From positions 310,001 through 374,000 of the forward strand of contig NZ_CP028884.1 in NCBI RefSeq assembly GCF_003606285.1: a stretch of 64,000 nt of DNA, written 5' to 3'. The notes below the pieces were generated by a model that was given only the letters and a program-made list of their open reading frames with translations, had not been told where the DNA came from and did not search any database. Numbering within the stretch: position 1 is the stretch's first letter; each line of letters starts with the position of its first letter. The DNA is from Borrelia turcica IST7. GTDB lineage: Bacteria; Spirochaetota; Spirochaetia; Borreliales; Borreliaceae. Shown in pieces: positions 9,213 to 17,457 of the stretch. Both the position numbers and the translations under genes were made by a program.

Positions 9213-9955
9213 TAATTTTCTCCCAACAAAATGATATCACCACTTCTTAAATCAATAGTATCGGAGCTTTCTTTAAGTAAATCAGCTATCATTAATACCT
9301 TATGCACTGCACCTATTAAGCTCATATCAGCTGTTATTAATATCTTATTATATATACTTTTCATATACAAAGTTATCTTGTAATCATAGAAATTCAATTT
9401 TAAAAAATTGATCTCTGATATTAAATTATACAAGGTATTTTGATTTATTTTAATATAATTAAGTTTCTTTATAACAGTAACCATCCTGTCTTCTAAAAAA
9501 TCACCCACTTCATTATCATTTAAATGCAACCCACTAATTATGGGCAAATCATAAATTAAATCTTTACATTTTTCTAGAATCACACCATCTGAATCAATAA
9601 AATAATAAATAAAACTACCATCAATATTCTCATAAGTAGCAACAACTGGAACTCTCTTTTCAATATGAATACTAATTTTATTAGGGAATATAAGTTTCAC
9701 GTCTACATTTTTCACTCTTAAATCTTTCTTAATATTTGTCTCATAAGCATTAATATCAGCTTCATAATAATAAGTATTAGGCTTAATGCCTGAAATCTTT
9801 ATTATATCTTCCTTAGAAATATGAATACCATCATTAAAGCTAATATATCTAATTAAAAAATAAGGTGATACAAAAATAATAAAAACAATCTCAAGCAATA
9901 TAAGAGAAACCATTACATATATGTATCTCAATAAAAATCTTTTATAAACTACCAT
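9212..9955 (-). CDS. ftsQ: FtsQ/DivIB-type division protein
   Basis: 247 residues with a short cytoplasmic tail, a single membrane segment at about residues 10-34 and an extracytoplasmic POTRA-like region (KISGIKPNTYYYEADINAYE through IFPNKISIHIEKRVPVVATY), which is the FtsQ/DivIB pattern. FtsQ scaffolds FtsL and FtsB-type partners at the septum. The remaining C-terminal beta domain is poorly conserved, as is normal. Identification depends on the POTRA pattern plus position between ftsW and ftsA. The start ATG at 9955 is the first in the frame. Confidence 0.85.
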   Translation of the reverse strand: MVVYKRFLLRYIYVMVSLILLEIVFIIFVSPYFLIRYISFNDGIHISKEDIIKISGIKPNTYYYEADINAYETNIKKDLRVKNVDVKLIFPNKISIHIEKRVPVVATYENIDGSFIYYFIDSDGVILEKCKDLIYDLPIISGLHLNDNEVGDFLEDRMVTVIKKLNYIKINQNTLYNLISEINFLKLNFYDYKITLYMKSIYNKILITADMSLIGAVHKVLMIADLLKESSDTIDLRSGDIILLGEN

Positions 9956-9993
9956 ATTTAAAATTAAATTGGCTCTTCTATAAATCCCAAAAT

Positions 9994-11109
9994 TTATTCA
10001 CCCTCAATATCTTTAGCAACATTTGCAATCAATCCAGCAAGTGCCATTGTAACCACAATAGAAGAACCACCTGAAGAAAAAAATGGCAAATTTATTCCTG
10101 TAGGAGGCAAAAGTCCAACTGCAATTAAAATATTCATAATACTTTGAAGAAAAATTGCAAGACTTGAAATAAAGGCAATAAAAAATTTAAATCTAGTCTT
10201 AGCATAAATAGCAACAAAATATCCAAGATAGAAAAATAAAAAAAATAATACAATTGCAAGGCAAACCCCTAAAAACCCCAATTCTTCTCCAAGAACTGAA
10301 AAAATGAAATCAGAATTAGCCTCTGGAAGCTTTCCAAGTTTTATCTCTCCCATTCCAAGACCCTTCCCCCAAATACCTCCACTCTTTAAAGCATTAAGTG
10401 ATGCAATTATCTGATATCCCTTCCCCGAAGGATCCTCATAAGGATTCAAGAACGCAAAAACCCTAGCAACTCTATAAGGTTCAAACATCAAAAAAAGAAC
10501 AGAGATTGGCAAAAATGTAAATAAAATAGAAAACATATAACCAAATGACATTTCAGAAACAAATAATATAATAAAAAAAAGAATAGCAAAATAAATAGCC
10601 GTTGAATAATCATTTTGCAAAATTATAAGCAACCAAAAACTAGAAAAAATTAACATAGGCTTGATCCAATAAGAGATATGATTGTCTGATTTTAATTTAA
10701 ATTTACTCAAATAGCTTGCAAGATAAATTGTAAAGGACAATTTAAAAATTTCTGAGGGTTGTATGCTAATACCTTTGAAAAATATCCATCTTTTTGCCCC
10801 AGAAATACTAGGAGATAAAAAGGTCACCAAAACCAATGTAAAGGTTATAAGTAATATAATAGACACTATTTTTCTTAAAAAATCTAGAGAAATTCTCTCA
10901 AAAACAAAAAATATAATAAAACTTAAAAAAAGATATTTAAGTCGCATTAAAAATAAAAAATTAGGATCCCCTGTAAGCTCCAAACTTAAAAAGAATGAAG
11001 ATGTATAAAATACAATAAGTCCATAGGAAACAAGTGACCACAAAACAAGTAAATAATATTTTCTAAGTGAACTTCTATCTATAAACATAGCAATAAATTG
11101 TAAATTCAT
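9994..11109 (-). CDS. ftsW: FtsW/RodA-family peptidoglycan glycosyltransferase (FtsW by context)
   Basis: 371 residues with about ten membrane segments. SEDS-family proteins polymerise glycan strands from lipid II. The family's conserved acidic site lies in the extracellular region EANSDFIFSVLGEELGFLG, and the C-terminal signature GINLPFFSSGGSSIV is present. Position inside a division cluster supports FtsW rather than RodA. The ATG at 11109 overlaps the mraY stop in an ATGA arrangement. Notably, no class B penicillin-binding protein (ftsI) lies in this cluster to act as its transpeptidase partner. Confidence 0.93.
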   Translation of the reverse strand: MNLQFIAMFIDRSSLRKYYLLVLWSLVSYGLIVFYTSSFFLSLELTGDPNFLFLMRLKYLFLSFIIFFVFERISLDFLRKIVSIILLITFTLVLVTFLSPSISGAKRWIFFKGISIQPSEIFKLSFTIYLASYLSKFKLKSDNHISYWIKPMLIFSSFWLLIILQNDYSTAIYFAILFFIILFVSEMSFGYMFSILFTFLPISVLFLMFEPYRVARVFAFLNPYEDPSGKGYQIIASLNALKSGGIWGKGLGMGEIKLGKLPEANSDFIFSVLGEELGFLGVCLAIVLFFLFFYLGYFVAIYAKTRFKFFIAFISSLAIFLQSIMNILIAVGLLPPTGINLPFFSSGGSSIVVTMALAGLIANVAKDIEGE

Positions 11110-12161
11110 CTAATCTTTAGAGTACTTAAAGCAAGTATAGCGAATATTAAACCTATGATCCAAAATCTAATAACAACTTGCATCTCAGACCAACCAAGTT
11201 CTTCAAAATGATGATGAAGTGGTGCCATCTTAAATATTCTTCTCTTTGTTTTCTTATATACAGCGACCTGAATAATTACAGACAAAGTCTCAACCACAAA
11301 AACTCCCGCAAGAATTGCAAAAAGAATCTCACTCTTTAAAATTAAAGCTGTCATTCCAAGGATTGCCCCAATTGATAAACTACCAGTATCTCCCATCATT
11401 ATTTTAGCAGGATAAGCATTAAACCATAAAAACCCAAAACTACCACCAAGCAAAGCCCCAAGAAATATTACAAGTTCTTCAGAACCTTTAATATTTGGAA
11501 TATTTAAATAAGATGCAAAATCTGCTCTACTTGTAAGATATGCAATTATTATTAAAGCTCCTGTTATAACTATACTAAGCCCAATAGCAAGCCCATCAAG
11601 TCCGTCTGTTAAATTAAATGAATTAGATGCAGATATCAAAACAAACATCCCAAAAGGAATATACAAAAGTCCTAAATCTAATTTGAAAGACTTAATAAAT
11701 GGGAAATAAATTACACTAACATGTTCACTTCCAAAATAGTAAAGAATACTAACCGAAATAAAAGAGAACAATATTTGCCCATAAATTTTAAACCTAGCAT
11801 TAAGCCCATCTGTATTTTTTCTCTTTATCTTCAAAAAATCATCCATAAATCCCAAACATGCAAAACTAAGCATTACAAAAATCATAATTAAAAAGTAAAT
11901 ATTTAAAGGATTAGACCAAAACAACAAAGAGACTAAAACACAAAAAAAAATAAGAATACCTCCCATAGTAGGAATTCCCATCTTTTCATTCAAATGGCGT
12001 TTAGGGCCTTCTTCTCTTAAAATTTGATCTACCTTCAATTTCTTAAGTTTTAAGATAATAAAGGGTCCAACAAGTAAAGCAAGCAAAAACGCAAAAATAG
12101 TGGCATAAGCTGTCCTAAAAGTAATATACTTAAGCAATCTCAATCCTAAAAGATAAAACAT
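11106..12161 (-). CDS. mraY: MraY phospho-N-acetylmuramoyl-pentapeptide transferase
   Basis: 351 residues and about ten membrane helices. MraY transfers phospho-MurNAc-pentapeptide to undecaprenyl phosphate, giving lipid I. Family motifs are visible: FMDDFLKI, NLTDGLDGLAIG, and WFNAYPAKIMMGDTGSL, each carrying the Asp residues that bind Mg and substrate, and a histidine-rich APLHHHFE near the C-terminus. It is coupled to ftsW by a 4-base overlap and follows murF by 16 nt. Confidence 0.97.
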   Translation of the reverse strand: MFYLLGLRLLKYITFRTAYATIFAFLLALLVGPFIILKLKKLKVDQILREEGPKRHLNEKMGIPTMGGILIFFCVLVSLLFWSNPLNIYFLIMIFVMLSFACLGFMDDFLKIKRKNTDGLNARFKIYGQILFSFISVSILYYFGSEHVSVIYFPFIKSFKLDLGLLYIPFGMFVLISASNSFNLTDGLDGLAIGLSIVITGALIIIAYLTSRADFASYLNIPNIKGSEELVIFLGALLGGSFGFLWFNAYPAKIMMGDTGSLSIGAILGMTALILKSEILFAILAGVFVVETLSVIIQVAVYKKTKRRIFKMAPLHHHFEELGWSEMQVVIRFWIIGLIFAILALSTLKIR

Positions 12162-12177
12162 AAAACCTCATTAATCC

Positions 12178-13569
12178 TTAAATATAGTCAAAAATCCTTT
12201 CAAGTCTATTTAACCTTGACCCTTTAATAACAATAAAACAATTAGACTCTAAATTTTGAACAAAAAATTCAATAAAATTTTCAAAATCATTAAAGTAATA
12301 TAAGTTACTTAAATTTAAATTTTCACTCTTCTTCACCTCTTGATATTCTTTTCCAATTAAAAAAACTTTTTCAAAATCCATTAAAATAATCTCTTGAACT
12401 ACTCTTTTATGCGCTTTATACGAAAATTTTCCAAGTTCTTTAAAAGCGCCAAGAACAATGAATTTTTTACCCTCAATATCAAGATCCAAAATCATCTTCT
12501 TTAAAGCCATAAAAGAACCTAAATTACCGTTATAAGAATCATTTAATACTAAATAGTCCTTCACTCTCATAAGCTCTACTCTACCCTTTTGAAAATCAGT
12601 ATTCATAAGGCCCTTTTTAATTTCATCTTCTTTAAGACCAAGCAATAAAGCTAAGTTAATACAAGATATTGCATTAAAAATATTATGTCTACCTGGCAAC
12701 AAAATAGAATAATTAAAACCTTTATAAGTAAAATCGTAAGAAAATTTCTCATTTAACATTGAAAATGTTTTTATCTGTAGCTTATTAAATTCAAAATAAA
12801 AAATCTTACTCTCTGGACTTCTAGAATTAGCTATTTCTCTCAAATTAGGATGATAAGGACAACTCTCATTTAAGATGACTATCTGAGTACTCTTAGTAAT
12901 TATTCTACCCTTCTCAGAAGCAACAATATCTAGGTTCTCAAAAGCCTGCATATGTGCATAACTTATATTTGTAATAACAACAATTTCAGGGTTTAATATT
13001 TCAGAAAGAAGATTCATTTCCCCAATATAGCTAATTCCAACCTCAAATACAGCATATTCTTCATCACCTACAGTTCTTAAGATGCTAAGGGGAAGTCCAA
13101 TATCCGAATTTAAATTGCCCCAAGTCTTACAAGTTTTATACTTTTCAGACAATATACTATAAAGCATTTCTTTTGTTGTAGTTTTTCCATTACTACCAGT
13201 AACAGCTATCCTTTTAAAATTTGTTTTTTTAATAAAATGAGATGCCAATTTCTGAAGAAAAATGATTACATCACTAGTAAGCAAAAAAACCAAATCATCT
13301 CTATTTTCTAAATATTTAATACATGCAAGCTCATATTCCTTAGAACACACAAAACATTTAACACCAATATCAATCAAATACTCAACAAAAGAAAATCCAT
13401 CTACTCTATCTCCCTTATATGCAAAATAAAGACTAGCGCCACTATTCTCCCTATTTATTTCACGACTATCAATCGAATAAAATGACACAACTCTTTGCAT
13501 GCTGCTTAAATGACCAATAAATTTAATATCCCTTAAAGAATCTAGAATGTCTTTAATTTTTATATGCAC
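12178..13569 (-). CDS. murF: MurF UDP-MurNAc-tripeptide:D-Ala-D-Ala ligase
   Basis: 463 residues. MurF adds D-Ala-D-Ala to the UDP-MurNAc-tripeptide in the cytoplasm using ATP. The P-loop is AVTGSNGKTTTKEML (about residues 122-136); the central ligase domain shows WGNLNSDIGLPLS and the FEVGISYIGEM segment, and the C-terminal ligase domain has LNDSYNGNLGS. The start is GTG at 13569 with GAGGG seven bases before it; no ATG competes. murE, murD, murC and murG are absent from this cluster and must lie elsewhere. Confidence 0.95.
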   Translation of the reverse strand: MHIKIKDILDSLRDIKFIGHLSSMQRVVSFYSIDSREINRENSGASLYFAYKGDRVDGFSFVEYLIDIGVKCFVCSKEYELACIKYLENRDDLVFLLTSDVIIFLQKLASHFIKKTNFKRIAVTGSNGKTTTKEMLYSILSEKYKTCKTWGNLNSDIGLPLSILRTVGDEEYAVFEVGISYIGEMNLLSEILNPEIVVITNISYAHMQAFENLDIVASEKGRIITKSTQIVILNESCPYHPNLREIANSRSPESKIFYFEFNKLQIKTFSMLNEKFSYDFTYKGFNYSILLPGRHNIFNAISCINLALLLGLKEDEIKKGLMNTDFQKGRVELMRVKDYLVLNDSYNGNLGSFMALKKMILDLDIEGKKFIVLGAFKELGKFSYKAHKRVVQEIILMDFEKVFLIGKEYQEVKKSENLNLSNLYYFNDFENFIEFFVQNLESNCFIVIKGSRLNRLERIFDYI

Positions 13570-13594
13570 TAAATACCCTCATTTAAGGAATCTA

Positions 13595-13873
13595 TTATTC
13601 AATAACATTGATATTTTTATTTTCCTGTCTCTCTAAATTTAAATAATCTCGACTAAGCTCTTCTATTCTTTCAATATTCTCCAGCTCATATATCACAGTT
13701 AACAATCTAAGATTCTCATCAACAATACTACTTTGTTCTTTATTTAAATCTTCAAACTCACGCAATCTCACAACATATCTAAAATTAAGATAAATATTTA
13801 AACATGCCACTATTGTTAATATCAAAACCAATAAATAATATAATACAGCTTCAATTTTTCCTATTCTACCCAT
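13595..13873 (-). CDS. ftsL: FtsL-like small division protein
   Basis: 92 residues: a short cytoplasmic N-terminus, one membrane segment (about residues 10-32), then a leucine-rich coiled coil (LREFEDLNKEQSSIVDEN and onward) outside the membrane. This size and topology, together with the slot directly downstream of rsmH, are those of FtsL, which pairs with FtsB/DivIC and FtsQ. Sequence identity across FtsL proteins is low, so the call relies on topology and synteny. The ATG overlaps the rsmH stop by eight bases. Confidence 0.75.
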   Translation of the reverse strand: MGRIGKIEAVLYYLLVLILTIVACLNIYLNFRYVVRLREFEDLNKEQSSIVDENLRLLTVIYELENIERIEELSRDYLNLERQENKNINVIE

Positions 13874-14762
13874 CTATTCTTTTTACAGCTCTAAGCTTAG
13901 CGCTTCTTGATGCATTATTACATTTCTTCTCTTTAAGGCTTGGAATTATAGGTTTTTTAGTTAACACAGAATATAAATTTTTATCTAACCCCTTAAAAAA
14001 TTCCTTTACAATTTTATCTTCCAATGAATGAAATGTAATAATAGCCAAAATTCCATCCTTTGCTAATTTCTCTAACCACAATGGCAAACTTCTCTTCAAT
14101 CTGAAAAGCTCATCATTGACATAAATTCTTAATGCTTGGAAGGTCTTAGTTGCTGGGTTTATTTTAACATTTATCCTAGGATAATTTCTCTCAATTATAT
14201 TCTGTAGCTCTAAAGCAGTTTTTATTTTTTTCACTTTCCTATATTCTAAAATAGATTTTACAATTCTTCTAGAATAATGCTCTCCGCCTAGTTCATAAAT
14301 TAAATTTTCAAGTTTTTCTTTACTAAAAGTATTTACAATATCACAAGCACTAAGGCCTTCATCACTAGGATTCAGCCTCATATCCAATGTCTCTTCATTA
14401 AGAAAAGAAAATCCCCTTCCACTCTTCTTGTAATGAAACATAGACACTCCAAGATCAACTAAAATAAAATTGACCTTATCGGTTAAAGGATATTCAGCAA
14501 AAAAATCATCAAACCAAATATTAAAACATGTAATCCTATTTTTAAATTCTTCAAGAAATTTTTTCGCTCTATTTAAAATAATGTCATCTCTTTCTATACC
14601 AACTACATTTATATTTTCATACTTCCTTAAAACTGCACCTGAATGACCTCCTTCTCCTAGAGTACAATCTACAAAAATATAATCACCACTTACATATGAA
14701 GATTCTAAAAGATTAATCACCTCATCCAGAAGTACAGGGCTATGAAGAATATCATCACCCAT
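13866..14762 (-). CDS. rsmH: RsmH (MraW) 16S rRNA m4C1402 methyltransferase
   Basis: 298 residues from ATG 14762; an in-frame TTG at 14771 is an alternative. RsmH methylates N4 of C1402 in the 16S rRNA decoding centre with SAM. The motifs HSPVLLDEVINLL, VDCTLGEGGHSGAVL (SAM binding), FILVDLGVSMFHY and RGFSFLNEETLDMRLNP are all family hallmarks, and the C-terminus has ITFHSLEDKIVKEFFK. It is the usual first gene of the dcw cluster and overlaps both neighbours slightly. Confidence 0.97.
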   Translation of the reverse strand: MGDDILHSPVLLDEVINLLESSYVSGDYIFVDCTLGEGGHSGAVLRKYENINVVGIERDDIILNRAKKFLEEFKNRITCFNIWFDDFFAEYPLTDKVNFILVDLGVSMFHYKKSGRGFSFLNEETLDMRLNPSDEGLSACDIVNTFSKEKLENLIYELGGEHYSRRIVKSILEYRKVKKIKTALELQNIIERNYPRINVKINPATKTFQALRIYVNDELFRLKRSLPLWLEKLAKDGILAIITFHSLEDKIVKEFFKGLDKNLYSVLTKKPIIPSLKEKKCNNASRSAKLRAVKRIDG

Positions 14763-15585
14763 TAATAACAAACCTATAAGTTAACTTTTTCTCCGTATCA
14801 TAAACATCTCCATACTTAATCGTAAGTTCATTCTTCTCCTTAGCAAACTCAAGATTATTTATTTCAATAATACCATTATCCCTTTTTATGCTAGAAAAAG
14901 ATGAATTATATTTCTCGTTTCCAGATACAACATATAAATTATTATTCAAAAGTATGCTTTGAAACTTCGCACGAAAAACGCTCGTGTTATTTAAAAATAC
15001 CTCAAAGTAATAAATACCCTTAAGAGTATTTGAACCATTAACATTCTCCTTAGAGAAGTTTAAAACAAGACCATAGTTCCCAAACTCTACATCTAAATTT
15101 ATATTCTTCTGTAATTCAAACATTGCGCCATCCTTACCCTTTAAAAGGATATTACCCAATGAAAAGGAAGTATCTATATTTAAATTACCTCTATTTTTTA
15201 TTACAAATAATGGATTAATTATATTTCCTTTGTGTTGATCAATAACTACAACATCAAAGATTCTACTATCATCTATAAAACAGATTTTTTCATTTTTATA
15301 GACAAAATTACCAAAAAATTCCAAATTAAACCCCAAATCCTTATCAAAAATAATTAAAATACTTCTCTCGTATTCTTTCTCCTTATTTTTAGAATACAAA
15401 ATTTTATAATTATTTGAAAAAATAGAAACACTTGTATTTAGAGACCTAAGTCTTATACCAATACCCAAATCATTGTCCCTGGATTCCCCAAAATCACTAA
15501 CTAAATCAAATTTTTCATCTCCCACAAATTCCAAAAACGAATATAAATTAGAAAAACTAAAAAGAAAAAGAAATATAATTCTCAT
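14755..15585 (-). CDS. Secreted protein of unknown function upstream of rsmH
   Basis: 276 residues from ATG 15585; a GTG nine bases upstream is possible. I do not recognise a family. The N-terminus MRIIFLFLFSFSNLYSFLEF is a clean signal peptide with no lipobox Cys, so it should be exported to the periplasm or outer membrane. The rest is rich in short alternating hydrophobic/polar stretches (NNLYVVSGNEKYNSSF, LTIKYGDVYDTEK), suggesting beta structure, and has very few cysteines. It overlaps rsmH at its end and the propeller-like gene lies immediately upstream, so the three are probably one transcript. It matches BB0307 in position. Confidence 0.72.
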   Translation of the reverse strand: MRIIFLFLFSFSNLYSFLEFVGDEKFDLVSDFGESRDNDLGIGIRLRSLNTSVSIFSNNYKILYSKNKEKEYERSILIIFDKDLGFNLEFFGNFVYKNEKICFIDDSRIFDVVVIDQHKGNIINPLFVIKNRGNLNIDTSFSLGNILLKGKDGAMFELQKNINLDVEFGNYGLVLNFSKENVNGSNTLKGIYYFEVFLNNTSVFRAKFQSILLNNNLYVVSGNEKYNSSFSSIKRDNGIIEINNLEFAKEKNELTIKYGDVYDTEKKLTYRFVING

Positions 15586-15590
15586 GGCAA

Positions 15591-16661
15591 TCACAATCCC
15601 AAATATCTTAAACTACCATCATCATTAAGGTATAAAATTCCATCGTCAAGTTCAATATATGAAGTTATCGTATCATTGAAAAATATATTATCAAACAACT
15701 TAAAAGAATCAGCAGAATAAGTTCTTACATTTATTATCTTAGCATCTAAATCATAAAAATATATTCTATAAACCCCATAAAAAGAATCATATGAAGCCTT
15801 TAAAACAGAATTTTTATTATCAACTTTCAAAATTTTACCGTCTTCAATATTAAGTATTAAAAATGAATTCTTAGTTTCAATCAATAAATTAGAAAAATCA
15901 TCAACTTCTAGAAAAGGATTAAAATTTTTAATTTTCAAATTACTTAAACGTAATACCTGTTTATATTTATCAGCTAAATTAATCACTTCTAAAGAATGCT
16001 TCTCATTCTCTCTTATTATGCACAAATATTTATTATCCAGACTTAACTTAACACATAAAACTGGAACTCCAATATCCGGTGCATCTCCACTATAAACCAA
16101 GCTCCTTTGTTTATACACATAAACTTTACCGTCAGACAGACCTAGAGACAAAATGTCATTATTATAATCAATACTTAATATTGATGCTATAAACTTTAAA
16201 GACAAAATTTTATTTCCATCAGACCCATAAACTACTAAAGATTTATATAAATCATTTAAAGCAAAAATGGCATTGCCTTTTGTAAAAACATATCCTTTAA
16301 ATTTAAACGAAAATAAAAATTTATCAGTTTCTTTAAGAAACACAGAATAATTATCTTTAACCTTAGAAATCACATAACAATAATCTGAAGAGCTTACTAA
16401 ATGATTATTTAAAATACTATAGTGTCCTTTATTAGAATCTAGCTTTAAAATTTTTCCTCCAATAAAGATACTCTTACTTGAAGAAATGTCAACCAAACCA
16501 TAAGATTTCATCTCAAAATGCTTAAACTTATAAGAGGGAGAAATATTAATAATTGTTTTTAGTAAAAAATTAATTATTAATATCAAGATTAATAAAAAAA
16601 TTAATAATAAAAAAATTTTTATTTTTCTATACTTAATTAAATTTTCTTCATTAAAATTCAA
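15591..16661 (-). CDS. Membrane-anchored, beta-propeller-like protein of unknown function
   Basis: 356 residues. A very hydrophobic Ile/Leu membrane segment lies at about residues 14-36, so the bulk should be outside the cytoplasmic membrane. The remainder is a series of blade-like repeats, such as YVFTKGNAIFALNDLYKSLV, LSIDYNNDILSLGLSDGKVY and VLCVKLSLDNKYLCIIREN, resembling WD40/PQQ-type propellers, though I cannot assign a family. The start is TTG at 16661 with AGGA upstream; no ATG is available. It sits between two other unknowns in the recN-to-rsmH stretch. Position matches BB0308. Confidence 0.7.
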   Translation of the reverse strand: MNFNEENLIKYRKIKIFLLLIFLLILILIINFLLKTIINISPSYKFKHFEMKSYGLVDISSSKSIFIGGKILKLDSNKGHYSILNNHLVSSSDYCYVISKVKDNYSVFLKETDKFLFSFKFKGYVFTKGNAIFALNDLYKSLVVYGSDGNKILSLKFIASILSIDYNNDILSLGLSDGKVYVYKQRSLVYSGDAPDIGVPVLCVKLSLDNKYLCIIRENEKHSLEVINLADKYKQVLRLSNLKIKNFNPFLEVDDFSNLLIETKNSFLILNIEDGKILKVDNKNSVLKASYDSFYGVYRIYFYDLDAKIINVRTYSADSFKLFDNIFFNDTITSYIELDDGILYLNDDGSLRYLGL

Positions 16662-16683
16662 AATTATTAATATCCTTCCTTTT

Positions 16684-17442
16684 TTACTCTGTATGACTCA
16701 AATCCGACTGAAATTTGGCAGACCAAACATCATAAAATTTTGAAAACTTTTCTGCTAATTCCTTTTGAGAAGTAACAGTAGCTAAAATTTTTCCGGCTTG
16801 AATATAATTCAGCGCTTGTTTTGAAAATATGTAAGCCTTGTTTGATTCATACCGTACTTTAAGAAGAAATGCCCCTTCTTCTAATAGCTCTAAAGATTTA
16901 ATAAGATGTTCCATTTGAACCTTATAAAAAGGACTATCAATAGTTAGATTTTTTGCCAAATTCTTAAAATCAATAAAATTCTTTACAAAAACAATAAATC
17001 TAAGATATATATCTTCTAAGAAAAGAATTGACTTAGAGTCACCTTTATTAAAATACATCCCCAAATCAATAAGGTATCCTAACTTCTTAATAATTAGAAA
17101 TCTCTCTCTAGGATCTAAATTAATCACAGACTCTCTCTCAATAAGTTCACTGGGAGAGGCTAGCAAAATAGGACTTACAAACAAAGAAAAGTCAGTAATA
17201 AAATTAAAAAGATTTTGCTTAAAATTATAGTTAACCTTCAACCTAGGCCTCGTATAAAAATAATTCAAAGAGGCAATATAACTTAAAACATTTAAATTTA
17301 AATTAATAAAATTAACTGTCGCTTCAGAATCAAATGATAATTTTCCGGAATCCTTTATATCTCTTATATTATTGAAAGTTTGCAAAATAAGATTATCAAT
17401 AAATAAAATTTTTTGATAATCTTCGTTATCAATTAAATCCAT
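16684..17442 (-). CDS. Conserved hypothetical protein, mostly helical
   Basis: 252 residues, no signal peptide and no convincing membrane segment. I do not recognise the family. The sequence is mostly predicted-helix type with several long leucine-rich stretches (KVQMEHLIKSLELLEEGAFL) and no catalytic-looking motif. It starts with ATG at 17442, 15 nt downstream of recN, and is followed 22 nt later by the membrane-anchored propeller-like gene. Position matches BB0309. A cytoplasmic adaptor or structural role would fit, but nothing here proves it. Confidence 0.65.
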   Translation of the reverse strand: MDLIDNEDYQKILFIDNLILQTFNNIRDIKDSGKLSFDSEATVNFINLNLNVLSYIASLNYFYTRPRLKVNYNFKQNLFNFITDFSLFVSPILLASPSELIERESVINLDPRERFLIIKKLGYLIDLGMYFNKGDSKSILFLEDIYLRFIVFVKNFIDFKNLAKNLTIDSPFYKVQMEHLIKSLELLEEGAFLLKVRYESNKAYIFSKQALNYIQAGKILATVTSQKELAEKFSKFYDVWSAKFQSDLSHTE

Positions 17443-17457
17443 AAATACCCACTCATA

